Numbered from the stretch's first letter, positions 38,714 to 48,869 are shown. The stretch: 64,000 nucleotides of DNA from Winslowiella iniecta (GCF_001267535.1 NZ_JRXE01000019.1:40745-104744); one strand, 5' to 3'. A program made the numbers and translations. Notes: a model not told the origin generated them from the sequence alone.

Positions 38714-38874
38714 ATGGATATGAAATGGTCAGGTGGAGGTTTATGTGGGTTTATCAGATTCACAGCGCTGAACCCTTCTTCCTCTCATTCCTGCGCCTGC
38801 GATATTTGCCAGAAGTATCAGGCTGTCAGACCGCAGTATGGCTTGAATTCGACTCGGCTGATAAGGATGTGTAA
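38714..38874 (+). pseudogene. GFA-family (CENP-V/GFA zinc domain) gene fragment, frameshifted
   Basis: The start MDMKWSGGGLCGFIRFTA and CACDICQKY match the N-terminal zinc-binding motif of GFA proteins (G-x-C-G, C-x-C-x2-C). After KY the homologous sequence continues in another frame as SGCQTAVWLEFDSADKDV, then stops at 38874. A one-base deletion near 38820 accounts for the shift, and the C-terminal two thirds are missing. The remaining sequence to 39045 shows no recognisable continuation. Confidence 0.7.
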
Positions 38875-39045
38875 CACGATGTCGCTTCGATTTGAAGGTC
38901 AGTGTCACCTCTGGTCCAGAGTTATCAGCAAGAAACGTAAAGCTTAAATGTCCATCAGACTTAACCTCAAACGCCTGGGGATGTTTAACGGAAATGTCGG
39001 ACAAAATTATCAATATTAATTTTTGTCATACATGGAGTAAGACTG

Positions 39046-39486
39046 GTGAATATAAATACAAGAACAGCTCAGCTTACTGATGTCGCCAGTATTTTCGATG
39101 TCAGAACTTCGGTTGTCGAGAATCATCTGAGCCGTGAAGAAATGCGGCAGATGGGGATTACCGAAAGCGTCGTTGCCGATATGATTGAGAAGAGCAGATG
39201 CGTATGGGTTGCGACCGTAAATGAAAAAGTTATTGGCTTCTCAATGATTTTGCCGGATGAAGGCTGTCTTTTTGCGGCGTTTGTTCTCCCGGAATATGAA
39301 GGCAGAGGTGCTGGCCGTAGCCTTGTTACACTCGCCGAGCGTGAGTTATTTAAACATCATGAGATTGCCTGGCTGGAGACGGATAAAAATAGTCGTGCTG
39401 CGCAATTTTATATGCAACTCGGCTGGGGTAATAAAAAGCATATCAATGGCACTGACATCAGATTAGAGAAATATCGCGGCGGTTAA
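39046..39486 (+). CDS. GNAT-family N-acetyltransferase
   Basis: 146 residues. Acetyl-CoA binding motif A VLPEYEGRGAGRSLV (about 80-94) follows the beta-4 strand LFAAFVL, and motif B is EIAWLETDKNSRAAQFYMQ with the conserved N/Y region before LGW. Acceptor unknown; the general pattern is that of small single-domain GNATs. The start is GTG at 39046 with TGGAGTAAG upstream. Last intact gene of the accessory stretch before the membrane protein. Confidence 0.88.
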   Translation: MNINTRTAQLTDVASIFDVRTSVVENHLSREEMRQMGITESVVADMIEKSRCVWVATVNEKVIGFSMILPDEGCLFAAFVLPEYEGRGAGRSLVTLAERELFKHHEIAWLETDKNSRAAQFYMQLGWGNKKHINGTDIRLEKYRGG

Positions 39487-39967
39487 TCCACGGTTACGTT
39501 GATCAATGTCCGTTGCTGGCATATAGCGGACCATTTTGTCCCGCACAGGTGGTGAGTCTGTGCAGCTTCCAGCCTGCGCGGGCCAGATGTGTCAGCCGCA
39601 GGTGCCGGAAGGTAGGTGTTGAGATGTCAGTCAGCGCTGAATCCAGCACTCATTTCCGTACCGTTTTGCTCCAGGTCCGGTATGAAAGCGGCGCACCCTG
39701 ATTACGGCCGGACTGTAACCGACAACGCGTTCACACCGGCTTTTAGTGACAGGCTAATGCCTGCATCAGGCGGTCACGAAGTGGGAAACAGAAATTAACT
39801 TATTTATCTGCTTAATTATTGCTCTTTTTAGTGCCTGTAATCCAATCCGCAGGATATATAGTTTACTGAGTAAACTACGTTAAAATTTATATTTCCGCAC
39901 AAATGGCCAGGTATCATCGATAAAGGGTGGTTAGACTTTGGTTTTTTCTTTGAAGTCCTTTATTTTT
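39487..39967. other. Gene-free accessory stretch
   Basis: 481 bp with no supportable gene. ATGTCCG (39507-39513) and CGGAC (39528-39532) form a short, CTGGCA-containing relative of the motif in the direct repeats. The remainder could be decayed coding sequence, but no family was recognised. Confidence 0.5.
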
Positions 39968-40600
39968 ATGAAAACTGATAATACGTTATCACCAGTGACA
40001 GCCCTGCTTGCGGTTGCGACTCTGCTTTTTCCATTATTAGCAATCTGGCAAATCCCGCTGGCAGATGGCAATGTCGTGCTGGCGATTGAAGACCTGCAAT
40101 CCCTTTGGTTGTTGTTTGGCGCGGCTTTTACCTGGGGCTGGATGAAGCCAAAGACACTCGCGCCGCAGAAGAAACAGTTCTGGCTCTGGTCGATCGTCTG
40201 GTGGGTGGTGCTGTTTGGTCGCGGCATCAGTTGGGGGCGCGATTTCTTTCCTGAAGTGCCAAAAATCTATTTCAGAACTATTTCGGTAATATTAATTGGT
40301 ACGCTGGTGCTGATGTTGCTGCTTCCTGAATTACGCCGGGAAATTGCGGTTAAAATGAAATCAGCTACGCTACCAACCTGGACGGTAATATTGATGGTGG
40401 TGAGTTTTCTTATTTCCGACACCATTGAGCATCACCGACTGCTGGCACCGTTATTTATTCGTGATCCGAACTATCAGGATTTATTAGAAGAGATGTATGA
40501 GATTCCGTTTATGCTGTGTTTATTTATTGTCGCATTTAGCCTGATGCGCAGTGATAAACAGGTTCAGAAAGCACAGCGACTGGTGCCGCTGGAAAATTAA
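39968..40600 (+). CDS. Uncharacterised integral membrane protein
   Basis: 210 residues from MKTDNTLSPVT, with about six hydrophobic segments (roughly 10-28, 46-60, 74-90, 107-125, 136-152, 181-197). Conserved-looking polar motif ISDTIEHHRLLAPLF with LLEEMYEIPFML in the last loop, possibly functional. Family not recognised. The start is uncertain: TTG at 39938 has AAGGGTGG upstream and adds ten residues, whereas the ATG at 39968 lacks a clear Shine-Dalgarno sequence. Convergent with yeaH, with a hairpin repeat between them. Confidence 0.7.
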   Translation: MKTDNTLSPVTALLAVATLLFPLLAIWQIPLADGNVVLAIEDLQSLWLLFGAAFTWGWMKPKTLAPQKKQFWLWSIVWWVVLFGRGISWGRDFFPEVPKIYFRTISVILIGTLVLMLLLPELRREIAVKMKSATLPTWTVILMVVSFLISDTIEHHRLLAPLFIRDPNYQDLLEEMYEIPFMLCLFIVAFSLMRSDKQVQKAQRLVPLEN

Positions 40601-40611
40601 ATTCCGGCGCG

Positions 40612-40666
40612 GGCGGCGAAAACGCCGCCTTACAAAAAATTGCGCAGGGGAGCCGTTTTGGCTCCC
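40612..40666. repeat. Two-hairpin repeat, copy 2
   Basis: GGCGGCG-AAAA-CGCCGCC (40612-40629), an 18-bp spacer, then GGGAGCC-GTTTT-GGCTCCC (40648-40666). The same two hairpins in the same order are at 50883-50943. Located between the convergent membrane-protein gene and yeaH. Confidence 0.75.
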
Positions 40667-40688
40667 GTCTTGCACAGTAAAGCAGCAA

Positions 40689-41969
40689 TCAGTAACTTTC
40701 TTCCGCCTGTTTATGAAACAGTTCACGAAATACCGGGTAAATATCTTCCGGCTCACGAATATGCTGAATGGCAAAATTCGCGAAATGGGACTGCAAATGT
40801 TCGTACTCACGCCACAGCGTCTGATGCGCCCGGCGGGTAATTTCAATATAAGTGTAGTAACGCACCACCGGCAGGATATTTTTTGCCAGTATCTCATGGC
40901 ATAACGGCGAGTCATCTGCCCAGTTATCGCCATCGGACGCCTGTGCGGCATAAATGTTCCACTGCGTCGGGTCATAACGCTCTTTGACCACTTCATCCAT
41001 CAACTTCAGCGCGCTGGACACGATGGTGCCGCCGGTCTCCTGCGAATAGAAAAACTCCTGTTCATCGACCTCTTTCGCCTGCGTATGGTGGCGGATATAC
41101 ACCACTTCTACGTTCTTATAGGTGCGGCTCAGGAACAGATAGAGCAGAATATAGAACCGTTTAGCCATATCCTTGGTCGCCTGATCCATCGAACCGGACA
41201 CGTCCATCAGACAAAACATGACGGCCTGGCTGGAAGGCTCCGGGCGTTTCTCAAAGTTTTTGTAACGCAGGTCGAAGGTGTCAATAAATGGCACTCTGGC
41301 GATACGCGCGCGCAGTTCGGCAATCTCTTTGCGCAGGCGCTCCTCTTCCAGTAAGCGGGCAGGCTCGGTTTTCTCAACCTCTAACAGCGCCTCTTCCAGC
41401 TCCCCGAGCATCCGGCGTTTACCGGCGGTCATTGCCGTGCGCCGCGCCAGCGAATTTTGCAACGAACGCACTACGCTGATATTGGCCGGCACGCCGTTGG
41501 CGGTATAACCGGCACGGTGGGTTTTGTATTCATTCAGCTGACGATGCTGATTTTTACGCAGGTTGGGCAGGGCGAGATCCTCAAACAACAGGTCGAGATA
41601 CTCGTCTTTCGAAATCTGAAAGACAAACTCATCCTGACCTTCACCATCCTGGCTGGCGTTGCCCTGGCCGCTACCGGAACCGCCGCCGCCACCTTGTGGA
41701 CGTTCGACACGGTCATTTTGTACAAAATGGTCGTTACCGGGATGAACGCGATGGCGATGGCCGCCGCGCCCCTGATGGAAAATCGGCTCGTTGATGTCAT
41801 CCACCGGAATAGAAACCGATTCACCACTTGAAACGTCGGTAACCGAACGCTTATTGATGGCCTCGGAGATCGACTGCTTGATTTGCGACTTATAGCGGCG
41901 CAGAAAGCGCTGACGGTTTACCGCGCTCTTGTTTTTGCCGTTAAGTCGCCGATCGATAAAATAGGCCAT
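40689..41969 (-). CDS. yeaH: VWA-domain protein YeaH (UPF0229)
   Basis: 426 residues from MAYFIDRRL (E. coli 427). N-terminal basic region, a Gly-rich segment [15 protein letters not shown] around residue 90, and a C-terminal von Willebrand A-type domain with the MIDAS motif MDVSGSMD and [16 protein letters not shown]. Works with the kinase YeaG in stress and nitrogen-starvation responses in E. coli; biochemical role unknown. Downstream of yeaG by 92 bp in the same operon. GGGGGACC precedes the ATG; a longer in-frame start adds 19 unconserved residues. Confidence 0.95.
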   Translation of the reverse strand: MAYFIDRRLNGKNKSAVNRQRFLRRYKSQIKQSISEAINKRSVTDVSSGESVSIPVDDINEPIFHQGRGGHRHRVHPGNDHFVQNDRVERPQGGGGGSGSGQGNASQDGEGQDEFVFQISKDEYLDLLFEDLALPNLRKNQHRQLNEYKTHRAGYTANGVPANISVVRSLQNSLARRTAMTAGKRRMLGELEEALLEVEKTEPARLLEEERLRKEIAELRARIARVPFIDTFDLRYKNFEKRPEPSSQAVMFCLMDVSGSMDQATKDMAKRFYILLYLFLSRTYKNVEVVYIRHHTQAKEVDEQEFFYSQETGGTIVSSALKLMDEVVKERYDPTQWNIYAAQASDGDNWADDSPLCHEILAKNILPVVRYYTYIEITRRAHQTLWREYEHLQSHFANFAIQHIREPEDIYPVFRELFHKQAEESY

Positions 41970-42061
41970 AGGTCCCCCAAACAACTTTGCAAGCAGGTCG
42001 GGCGAACCCGACCTTTCCGATTTCACATCCTTGCGTGTTCTGAGCTCACATGACAGTCAGG

Positions 42062-43996
42062 TTAAGACGATTTACGCACCCGCAGATACCATTCGCACAG
42101 CAGGCGCACCTGCTTGCGGGTATAACCTTTCTCCATCATACGGTCGACGAAATCATCGTGTTTCTTCTGTTCATCCGTGGATGTTTTGGCGTTAAAGGAG
42201 ATAACCGGTAACAGCTCCTCGGTATTAGAGAACATTTTCTTCTCAATAACCGTGCGCAGCTTCTCGTAGCTGGTCCAGTTCGGGTTACGACCATTGTTAT
42301 GCGCCCGGGCACGCAGCACAAAGTTGACGATTTCATTACGGAAATCTTTCGGGTTACTGATACCGGCAGGCTTCTCAATCTTTTCCAGTTCCGCATTCAG
42401 CGATTCACGGTCAAACAGCTGACCGGTATCCGGGTCGCGATATTCCTGGTCCTGAATCCAGAAGTCGGCATAGGTAACGTAACGGTCAAAAATATTCTGT
42501 CCGTACTCTGAGTATGATTCGAGGTACGCGGTCTGAATCTCTTTACCGATAAACTCCGCGTACTTAGGAATCAGATAGCCTTTCAGATGCTCAAGATATT
42601 TTTCCGCCTGGTCCTGCGGGAACTGCTCGCGCTCAATTTGCTGCTCCAGCACGTAAAACAGATGCACCGGGTTGGCCGCCACTTCAGCATGGTCAAAGTT
42701 AAATACCCGCGACAGGATCTTAAAGGCAAAACGCGTCGACAGGCCATTCATCCCCTCGTCGACCCCGGCGTAATCGCGATACTCCTGATAAGACTTGGCT
42801 TTCGGGTCGGTATCTTTCAGGCTCTCGCCATCATAGACGCGCATTTTCGAGTAAGTGCTGGAGTTTTCCGGCTCTTTCAGCCGCGACAAGATTGAGAAAC
42901 GCGACAGGGTTTCCAGCGTGCCCGGTGCGCAAGGAGCATGCGTCAGCTCACTATGATTCAACAGCTTCTCATAAATTTTGATCTCTTCGGAGACCCGCAG
43001 GCAGTAAGGCACCTTAACGATGTAAACACGGTCAAGAAATGCTTCGTTGTTCTTGTTGTTACGGAAGGTCACCCACTCGGATTCATTCGAGTGCGCCAGA
43101 ATAATACCGTTAAACGGCAGCGCAGAGATGCCTTCGGTGCCGTTGTAGTTACCTTCCTGCGTCGCAGTCAGCAACGGATGCAGCACTTTGATCGGTGCTT
43201 TGAACATCTCAACGAATTCCATAATGCCCTGGTTGGCGCGGCACAGTGCGCCGGAGTAGCCATAGGCATCAGGATCGTTTTGCGCATGGTTTTCCAGCTT
43301 ACGGATATCCACTTTACCCACCAGCGCCGAAATATCCTGGTTATTCTCATCACCCGGTTCGGTTTTGGCAATTGCCAGCTGTTCCAGAATCGATGGCCAG
43401 ACTTTGACCACTTTAAAGCGGGTAATATCGCCGCCAAAGTCGTGCAGGCGTTTTGCCGCCCATGGCGACATAATGGTGCCGAGATAGCGACGTGGTACGC
43501 CGTACTCTTTTTCCAGAATATTGGCGTCTTCCTGCGGATTAAACAGGCACAGTGGATGGTCGTTAACCGGGCTGCGCTCACCGTCTGCACTCAACACATA
43601 AATCGGTACGCGCTGCATCAGTGATTTCAGCCGCTCGGCCAGTGATGATTTACCGCCACCCACCGGTCCCAGCAGGTAGAGAATCTGTTTCTTCTCTTCC
43701 AGCCCTTGCGCGGCATGTTTCAGATAAGAGACGATCTGTTCAATTGCCTCCTCCATACCATAAAACTCTTCGAAAGCCGGATAGCGTGCGACCACGCGGT
43801 TGGAGAACAGGCGGGAAAGGCGTGGCTCAAGCGCAGTATCTACCATTACTGGCTCGCCTATAGCCATTAATAGTCTCTCTGCTGCGTTGGCGTATGCACT
43901 ACGATCTTGCTTGCAGGTTGCAAGAAATTCCTGGAGTGTGAACTCTTCGTCCTTGGCAGCTTCATAGCGCTGACGATAGTGATCGAATATATTCAT
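42062..43996 (-). CDS. yeaG: PrkA-type serine protein kinase YeaG
   Basis: 644 residues, the E. coli length. The AAA-like PrkA N-terminal domain has Walker A LLGPVGGGKSSLAERL near residue 105, and the C-terminal PrkA kinase-like domain extends from about 400 to the end. Nearly identical to E. coli YeaG in many stretches (SGALCRANQGIMEFVEMF, FRNNKNNEAFLDRVYIVKVP). Start at MNIFDHYRQ with AAGGAC upstream; an upstream in-frame start adds 31 residues without homology. First gene of yeaGH, behind a sigma-54-type promoter. Confidence 0.97.
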   Translation of the reverse strand: MNIFDHYRQRYEAAKDEEFTLQEFLATCKQDRSAYANAAERLLMAIGEPVMVDTALEPRLSRLFSNRVVARYPAFEEFYGMEEAIEQIVSYLKHAAQGLEEKKQILYLLGPVGGGKSSLAERLKSLMQRVPIYVLSADGERSPVNDHPLCLFNPQEDANILEKEYGVPRRYLGTIMSPWAAKRLHDFGGDITRFKVVKVWPSILEQLAIAKTEPGDENNQDISALVGKVDIRKLENHAQNDPDAYGYSGALCRANQGIMEFVEMFKAPIKVLHPLLTATQEGNYNGTEGISALPFNGIILAHSNESEWVTFRNNKNNEAFLDRVYIVKVPYCLRVSEEIKIYEKLLNHSELTHAPCAPGTLETLSRFSILSRLKEPENSSTYSKMRVYDGESLKDTDPKAKSYQEYRDYAGVDEGMNGLSTRFAFKILSRVFNFDHAEVAANPVHLFYVLEQQIEREQFPQDQAEKYLEHLKGYLIPKYAEFIGKEIQTAYLESYSEYGQNIFDRYVTYADFWIQDQEYRDPDTGQLFDRESLNAELEKIEKPAGISNPKDFRNEIVNFVLRARAHNNGRNPNWTSYEKLRTVIEKKMFSNTEELLPVISFNAKTSTDEQKKHDDFVDRMMEKGYTRKQVRLLCEWYLRVRKSS

Positions 43997-44084
43997 AGCG
44001 ATGCCCGTCCTTTCGTTTTTAGCACAGGTAAAAGGAGCGTAATAAAGGTCTGAATGCTCCCGGAAGATATTCATTAATGAGTAC

Positions 44085-44100
44085 AGCAACCCTTATGCCA
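44085..44100 (-). promoter_or_regulatory. Sigma-54 (RpoN) promoter of yeaGH
   Basis: On the minus strand TGGCAT-AAGGG-TTGCT matches the -24/-12 consensus TGGCAC-N5-TTGC(A/T), with the invariant GG and GC correctly spaced. It lies about 90 bp before the yeaG start. E. coli yeaGH is known to be NtrC/sigma-54 dependent. The rest of the 441-bp gap to mipA is A/T-rich, with no gene seen. Confidence 0.78.
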
Positions 44101-44437
44101 ACCTGACTTTTTTTTATCGGGATACACAATTCTTATGGTTACTCTGCTCGCACAAATTTAGCGTCTTACTTTCACTGTAGATGGCATTGAAAAAAATTTC
44201 CTCAGCAACTTGCCTTTTTTGATGAGATTTCAATAACAAAGTCACAAATCTTCTAAGGGAAATCCCTCGGCTGACGCGGCCTGCGCGCAAATTATCAGTC
44301 AGTCAGATGGCCCATCAGCTAACCCTTACGGATTAAATTGATTCTGAGTGCTACTAATTATGTAAATTTCTCAACAGCCGCTCACACTATGGTTACACTT
44401 ATAAACCTGATTGTTATATTTATGGAACGAATAAATT

Positions 44438-45187
44438 GTGAACCATTTCAAAGTTAGCGCGGTTGCTGTTCTTTTACCTTGTTGTTTTGCGGCCTTCTCC
44501 GCGTCAGCTGCACCACTGACCCTGGGAGCGTCGGTCCTCTATTCTGAAAGCCCTTACCGCAGTGGGCAGGATCGTTACTATCCGGTACCGATCATTAACT
44601 ACGAAGGAGAAAGCTTCTATTTCCGCAGTCTGCAGGCCGGTTACTACCTGTGGAAAGACCAACAGGATCAGCTGTCTCTGACGGTTCTGGGTTCGCCGCA
44701 GAACTTCGATCCCGATGATGTCGATGATGGTGATATGAAGGAGCTGAACAAGCGCCGCATGACGTTGATGGCGGGTGTGGCTTATCGTCATAGCGCTGAC
44801 TGGGGTACGGTTCGTACCACGCTGGTGGGCGATGTACTGAACAACAGCAACGGTATCATCTGGGATCTCACCTATCTCTATCCGTTCCAGTTTGGCGACC
44901 TGCGTGTGACCCCGGGTATTGGTGCGCTGTGGAACAGTTCCAATCAGAACCAGTACTATTACGGCGTCTCCAGCGGCGAATCGGCGCGTAGCGGGATTGA
45001 TCGCTATGATGCAGATGACAGCTGGAGCCCGTACGTTGAGCTGAGCTTCGACTACAAAATCAACCAGAACTGGCGTGCTAACCTGGTCGGGCGCTATACC
45101 CGTCTGGGCGATGACATTAAAGACAGCCCGATGGTCGATACCAATTCTCAGGCGCTGGTCTGGACCGGTCTTAGCTACACCTTTTAA
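44438..45187 (+). CDS. mipA: MipA/OmpV family outer membrane protein
   Basis: 249 residues (E. coli MipA 248). Signal peptide ending near ASAAP (about residue 24), then an OmpV-like beta-barrel: YPVPIINYEGESFYFRSL, a DNSNGIIWD-like NNSNGIIWDLTYLYP, PGIGALWNSSNQNQYYYGVS and the C-terminal aromatic TGLSYTF. E. coli MipA scaffolds MltA and PBP1B in murein synthesis. The start is GTG at 44438 with GGAACG upstream. A terminator follows. Confidence 0.93.
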   Translation: MNHFKVSAVAVLLPCCFAAFSASAAPLTLGASVLYSESPYRSGQDRYYPVPIINYEGESFYFRSLQAGYYLWKDQQDQLSLTVLGSPQNFDPDDVDDGDMKELNKRRMTLMAGVAYRHSADWGTVRTTLVGDVLNNSNGIIWDLTYLYPFQFGDLRVTPGIGALWNSSNQNQYYYGVSSGESARSGIDRYDADDSWSPYVELSFDYKINQNWRANLVGRYTRLGDDIKDSPMVDTNSQALVWTGLSYTF

Positions 45188-45207
45188 ATAAAATCAGGCA
45201 CTACTTT

Positions 45208-45228
45208 GGGGCGCTTTGCGCCCCTTTG
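45208..45228 (+). terminator. Terminator after mipA
   Basis: GGGGCGC-TTT-GCGCCCC (45208-45224) followed by TTT and a T-rich tract, 20 bp behind mipA. Confidence 0.8.
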
Positions 45229-45267
45229 CACTTTTGTGGTGCTCGTTGTTGGTGCAGGGAGGAAGTT

Positions 45268-46119
45268 ATGCGGCGTACCGTCACATTTGCAGATGTCATT
45301 ACGTTACCGGCTATTGGGCAAGGCAGCTGGTATATGGGCGAAGACCCGCATCAGCGCCAGCAAGAGGTCGCGGCGTTGCAGGCCGGACTGGAGTGTGGTC
45401 TGACGCTGATTGATACCGCCGAGATGTATGCTGACGGCGGCGCCGAGCAGGTCGTCGGTGAGGCGTTAATTGGGCGTCGTGATGCGGCCTGGCTGGTATC
45501 AAAAGTCTACCCGTGGAACGCGGGTGAAATTGATGCCGTCGAGGCCTGCGAGCGCAGTCTGCGCCGTCTGAAAACGGATTATCTCGATCTTTACTTACTG
45601 CACTGGCGCGGAACCATACCGCTGGAAGAGACCATCCGTGCGATGGAAACGCTGCAACGGCAGGGTAAAATTCGCCACTGGGGCGTATCCAATTTTGACC
45701 ACGAAGATATGCAGGAGCTGTGGCAGGAGCCGGGTGGTGAAGCCTGTGCCACCAATCAGGTGCTGTATCATCTGGCGTCGCGCGGCATTGAATATGACTT
45801 ATTACCGGAGTGTCAGCAGCGCCGGATGCCAGTGATGGCCTACTGCCCGCTGGCGCAGGCTGGCCGGTTGCGCCGCGACCTGATGAACAACCCGACGCTT
45901 AACCAGATTGCACAACAAAAGCGCATCAGCGTCGCTCAGCTATTGCTGGCATGGGTTATCCGACATGAGGGCGTAATCGCGATTCCGAAAGCCAGTTCAG
46001 TGGTGCACGTGCAGGAAAATGCGGCGGCGTTGCAGGTGATGCTGACCGCCGGGGAGCAGGCGGCGATTAATCAGCAGTTCCCGCCGCCCATGGCAAAAAT
46101 GCCGCTCGACGTGGTGTAA
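45268..46119 (+). CDS. yeaE: Aldo/keto reductase YeaE
   Basis: 283 residues (E. coli 284). NADPH-dependent (beta/alpha)8 reductase; E. coli YeaE reduces methylglyoxal and other aldehydes. The AKR catalytic residues are D (in LIDTAEMY), Y (in AEMYADGG), K (in LVSKVYPW) and H (in YLLHWRG). The C-terminal cofactor region is AIPKASSVVHV. Start at MRRTVTFADV with GGGAGGAAG; an in-frame ATG upstream lacks homology. Confidence 0.94.
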   Translation: MRRTVTFADVITLPAIGQGSWYMGEDPHQRQQEVAALQAGLECGLTLIDTAEMYADGGAEQVVGEALIGRRDAAWLVSKVYPWNAGEIDAVEACERSLRRLKTDYLDLYLLHWRGTIPLEETIRAMETLQRQGKIRHWGVSNFDHEDMQELWQEPGGEACATNQVLYHLASRGIEYDLLPECQQRRMPVMAYCPLAQAGRLRRDLMNNPTLNQIAQQKRISVAQLLLAWVIRHEGVIAIPKASSVVHVQENAAALQVMLTAGEQAAINQQFPPPMAKMPLDVV

Positions 46120-46124
46120 ATCAG

Positions 46125-46147
46125 CAGGGCGACGCACGGTCGCCCTG
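46125..46147. terminator. Hairpin between convergent yeaE and yeaD
   Basis: CAGGGCGAC (46125-46133) pairs with GTCGCCCTG (46139-46147) around GCACG. No T run follows; its position suggests a shared terminator. Confidence 0.6.
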
Positions 46148-46152
46148 GTCAG

Positions 46153-47031
46153 TCAGCTTTTCTTACGCACCCGCAGGGTGGTGGCCAGCCGAGCAGGCTG
46201 CTCACCGGCGCTCTTCATCGGTTTGCTGATATGCGCGGTTTCCACGCAGACAAAGGTTTTATAACCATCATTCGCCATATCACCCATGCTGCAAGATAAT
46301 TCTGCGCCGGGGTTCCACGTGACAACGTCACTATGATAGTGGTGATACACTTCGATAAAGCGTTCGCCGGCTTTATCGGCAATCACGCTGCAATCATCCG
46401 GCTGGTTAAAGATGCGGTCAACGCGCCCGGCATAGCGCTGCTTACCGAGGTCAGCCCGTCCGGTTACGCCGTCGGCAACCTTATCAATAAAGCTGTTACC
46501 CAGTCCGCTGACTTCAACACCGGCAATATCTGAAACTGCAAAGTAGCTGTGTAGCGCGGCGGTAGCCTGATAATCACCGTGGGCTTCCAGCTCAATCTCA
46601 CAACGCTCACCGAGGCGGAAGCGGGCAAACAGGGTGAAATCATGTGGCCACAGTTTTTTCGTCTGCTCGTTGCTCTCCAGCACCAGCGTCAGCATCACGC
46701 CGTTTTCATTTTCGTCATGCGCAGACAGGGTCCACGGCAGATTACGTGCAAAACCGTGTGCCGGTTCACCGGCCGGGCCGAACCACGGCCAGCAGATCGG
46801 CACGCCGCCACGAATGGCTTTGCCAGCAATAAACGGGGTTTTCTCGCTGAGCCAGATTACCGGCTTCTCACCGCCCGGCTGCCAGGCAATCAGCTGCGCA
46901 CCCTGTAAGGTCACGGCGGCGCGGACTTTTGGGTGGCTGATAACAATCACCGGCAGGTCACCAATCTGGCGCTGAGAAAGATAAGGGGTAATTTGGTGAA
47001 TAACCGGAAGCGAAAAGAGTTTCTCGTTCAT
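46153..47031 (-). CDS. yeaD: Glucose-6-phosphate 1-epimerase-like protein YeaD
   Basis: 292 residues (E. coli 294). Galactose mutarotase-like beta-sandwich of the D-hexose-6-phosphate mutarotase type. RAAVTLQGAQLIAWQP, a GGVPICWPWFGPAGEPAHGFAR stretch (split across residues about 74-95) with the catalytic histidine region, and HSYFAVSDIAGVEVSGLG. Catalytic glutamate likely in CVETAH near residue 268. Follows gapA on the same strand after a terminator. Confidence 0.93.
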   Translation of the reverse strand: MNEKLFSLPVIHQITPYLSQRQIGDLPVIVISHPKVRAAVTLQGAQLIAWQPGGEKPVIWLSEKTPFIAGKAIRGGVPICWPWFGPAGEPAHGFARNLPWTLSAHDENENGVMLTLVLESNEQTKKLWPHDFTLFARFRLGERCEIELEAHGDYQATAALHSYFAVSDIAGVEVSGLGNSFIDKVADGVTGRADLGKQRYAGRVDRIFNQPDDCSVIADKAGERFIEVYHHYHSDVVTWNPGAELSCSMGDMANDGYKTFVCVETAHISKPMKSAGEQPARLATTLRVRKKS

Positions 47032-47062
47032 GATGAACCCTATTTTTATTCAGATACTGACG

Positions 47063-47088
47063 ATAAAAAAGGGCGACCGTAGTCGCCC
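47063..47088 (-). terminator. Terminator after gapA
   Basis: On the minus strand GGGCGAC-TACG-GTCGCCC followed by TTTTTT, between gapA and yeaD. Confidence 0.9.
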
Positions 47089-47113
47089 TCTGTAATCAGA
47101 TGTTCAGCATCGC

Positions 47114-48169
<1,056 letters not shown>

Positions 48170-48319
48170 TTACCAGGCGTCAAGCGGAATCGTGTCAATT
48201 GTTGCGACAAATCAAACCTTGGTTCAGGAATTATTCATCTTAAAACCGACTCCACGACGGCGGATAATGTTACACATTGGGGCTGACTGCCCGAATATAA
48301 AGGGATGTCAGTGCCAAAG

Positions 48320-48335
48320 AGTGATCCGGGTCACA
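48320..48335 (-). promoter_or_regulatory. CRP site in the gapA upstream region
   Basis: AGTGA-TCCGGG-TCACA differs from TGTGA-N6-TCACA at one position. It lies 208 bp upstream of gapA in the 342-bp divergent gap shared with msrB. E. coli gapA has several promoters, one CRP-controlled. Which gene it serves here is inferred. Confidence 0.6.
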
Positions 48336-48454
48336 ATTTTAACTGCGGCTCGAAATGTGACGCGCAGAGGCACGAAAAATTCACCTGCACTTGTTAAGTG
48401 TTTGTTAGAATACTAGCTGAATATTTCAGAATAACACTGCCAGAGACGACCAAC

Positions 48455-48865
48455 ATGGCTAAAGACTTTACCGATATCACACCCGAAAACGAATTGTCCG
48501 AAATGCAGCGCTATGTGACGCAACAGCGCGGCACTGAGCCGCCGTTTTCAGGCGCGCTGCTGCATAACAAAGGCGATGGCATCTATCACTGCCTGGTGTG
48601 CAGCGCACCGCTGTTTCTCTCGGAAACGAAATATGATTCCGGCTGTGGCTGGCCAAGCTTTTATCAGCCTTACAGTGATGAGGCGATCCGTTATATCGAT
48701 GATCACTCGCACGGTATGCAGCGTATTGAAATTCGTTGCGGCAGCTGCGACGCGCATCTCGGCCATGTGTTCCCGGATGGCCCGCAACCGAGTGGCGAGC
48801 GCTACTGCGTCAATTCGGCCTCATTGAGTTTTACGGATGATGACGGCAAGCAAACCAAAGGCTGA
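48455..48865 (+). CDS. msrB: Peptide-methionine (R)-S-oxide reductase MsrB
   Basis: 136 residues (E. coli 137). Reduces the R epimer of methionine sulfoxide in proteins. Two zinc-binding CxxC pairs: CLVCSAPL and [12 protein letters not shown]; the catalytic cysteine is in [12 protein letters not shown] near the C-terminus. Also [10 protein letters not shown]. Start at [10 protein letters not shown]; an in-frame ATG upstream adds 19 unconserved residues. yeaC begins 4 bp after its stop. Confidence 0.96.
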   Translation: MAKDFTDITPENELSEMQRYVTQQRGTEPPFSGALLHNKGDGIYHCLVCSAPLFLSETKYDSGCGWPSFYQPYSDEAIRYIDDHSHGMQRIEIRCGSCDAHLGHVFPDGPQPSGERYCVNSASLSFTDDDGKQTKG

Positions 48866-48869
48866 GCGG

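Noticed and set aside
38741-39013. 90-codon open frame on the minus strand
   Set aside because: Overlaps the GFA remnant; no Shine-Dalgarno sequence or recognisable family, although its first 45 residues look protein-like.
42938-43624. 228-codon open frame on the plus strand
   Set aside because: Antisense to yeaG, whose protein is nearly identical to E. coli YeaG.
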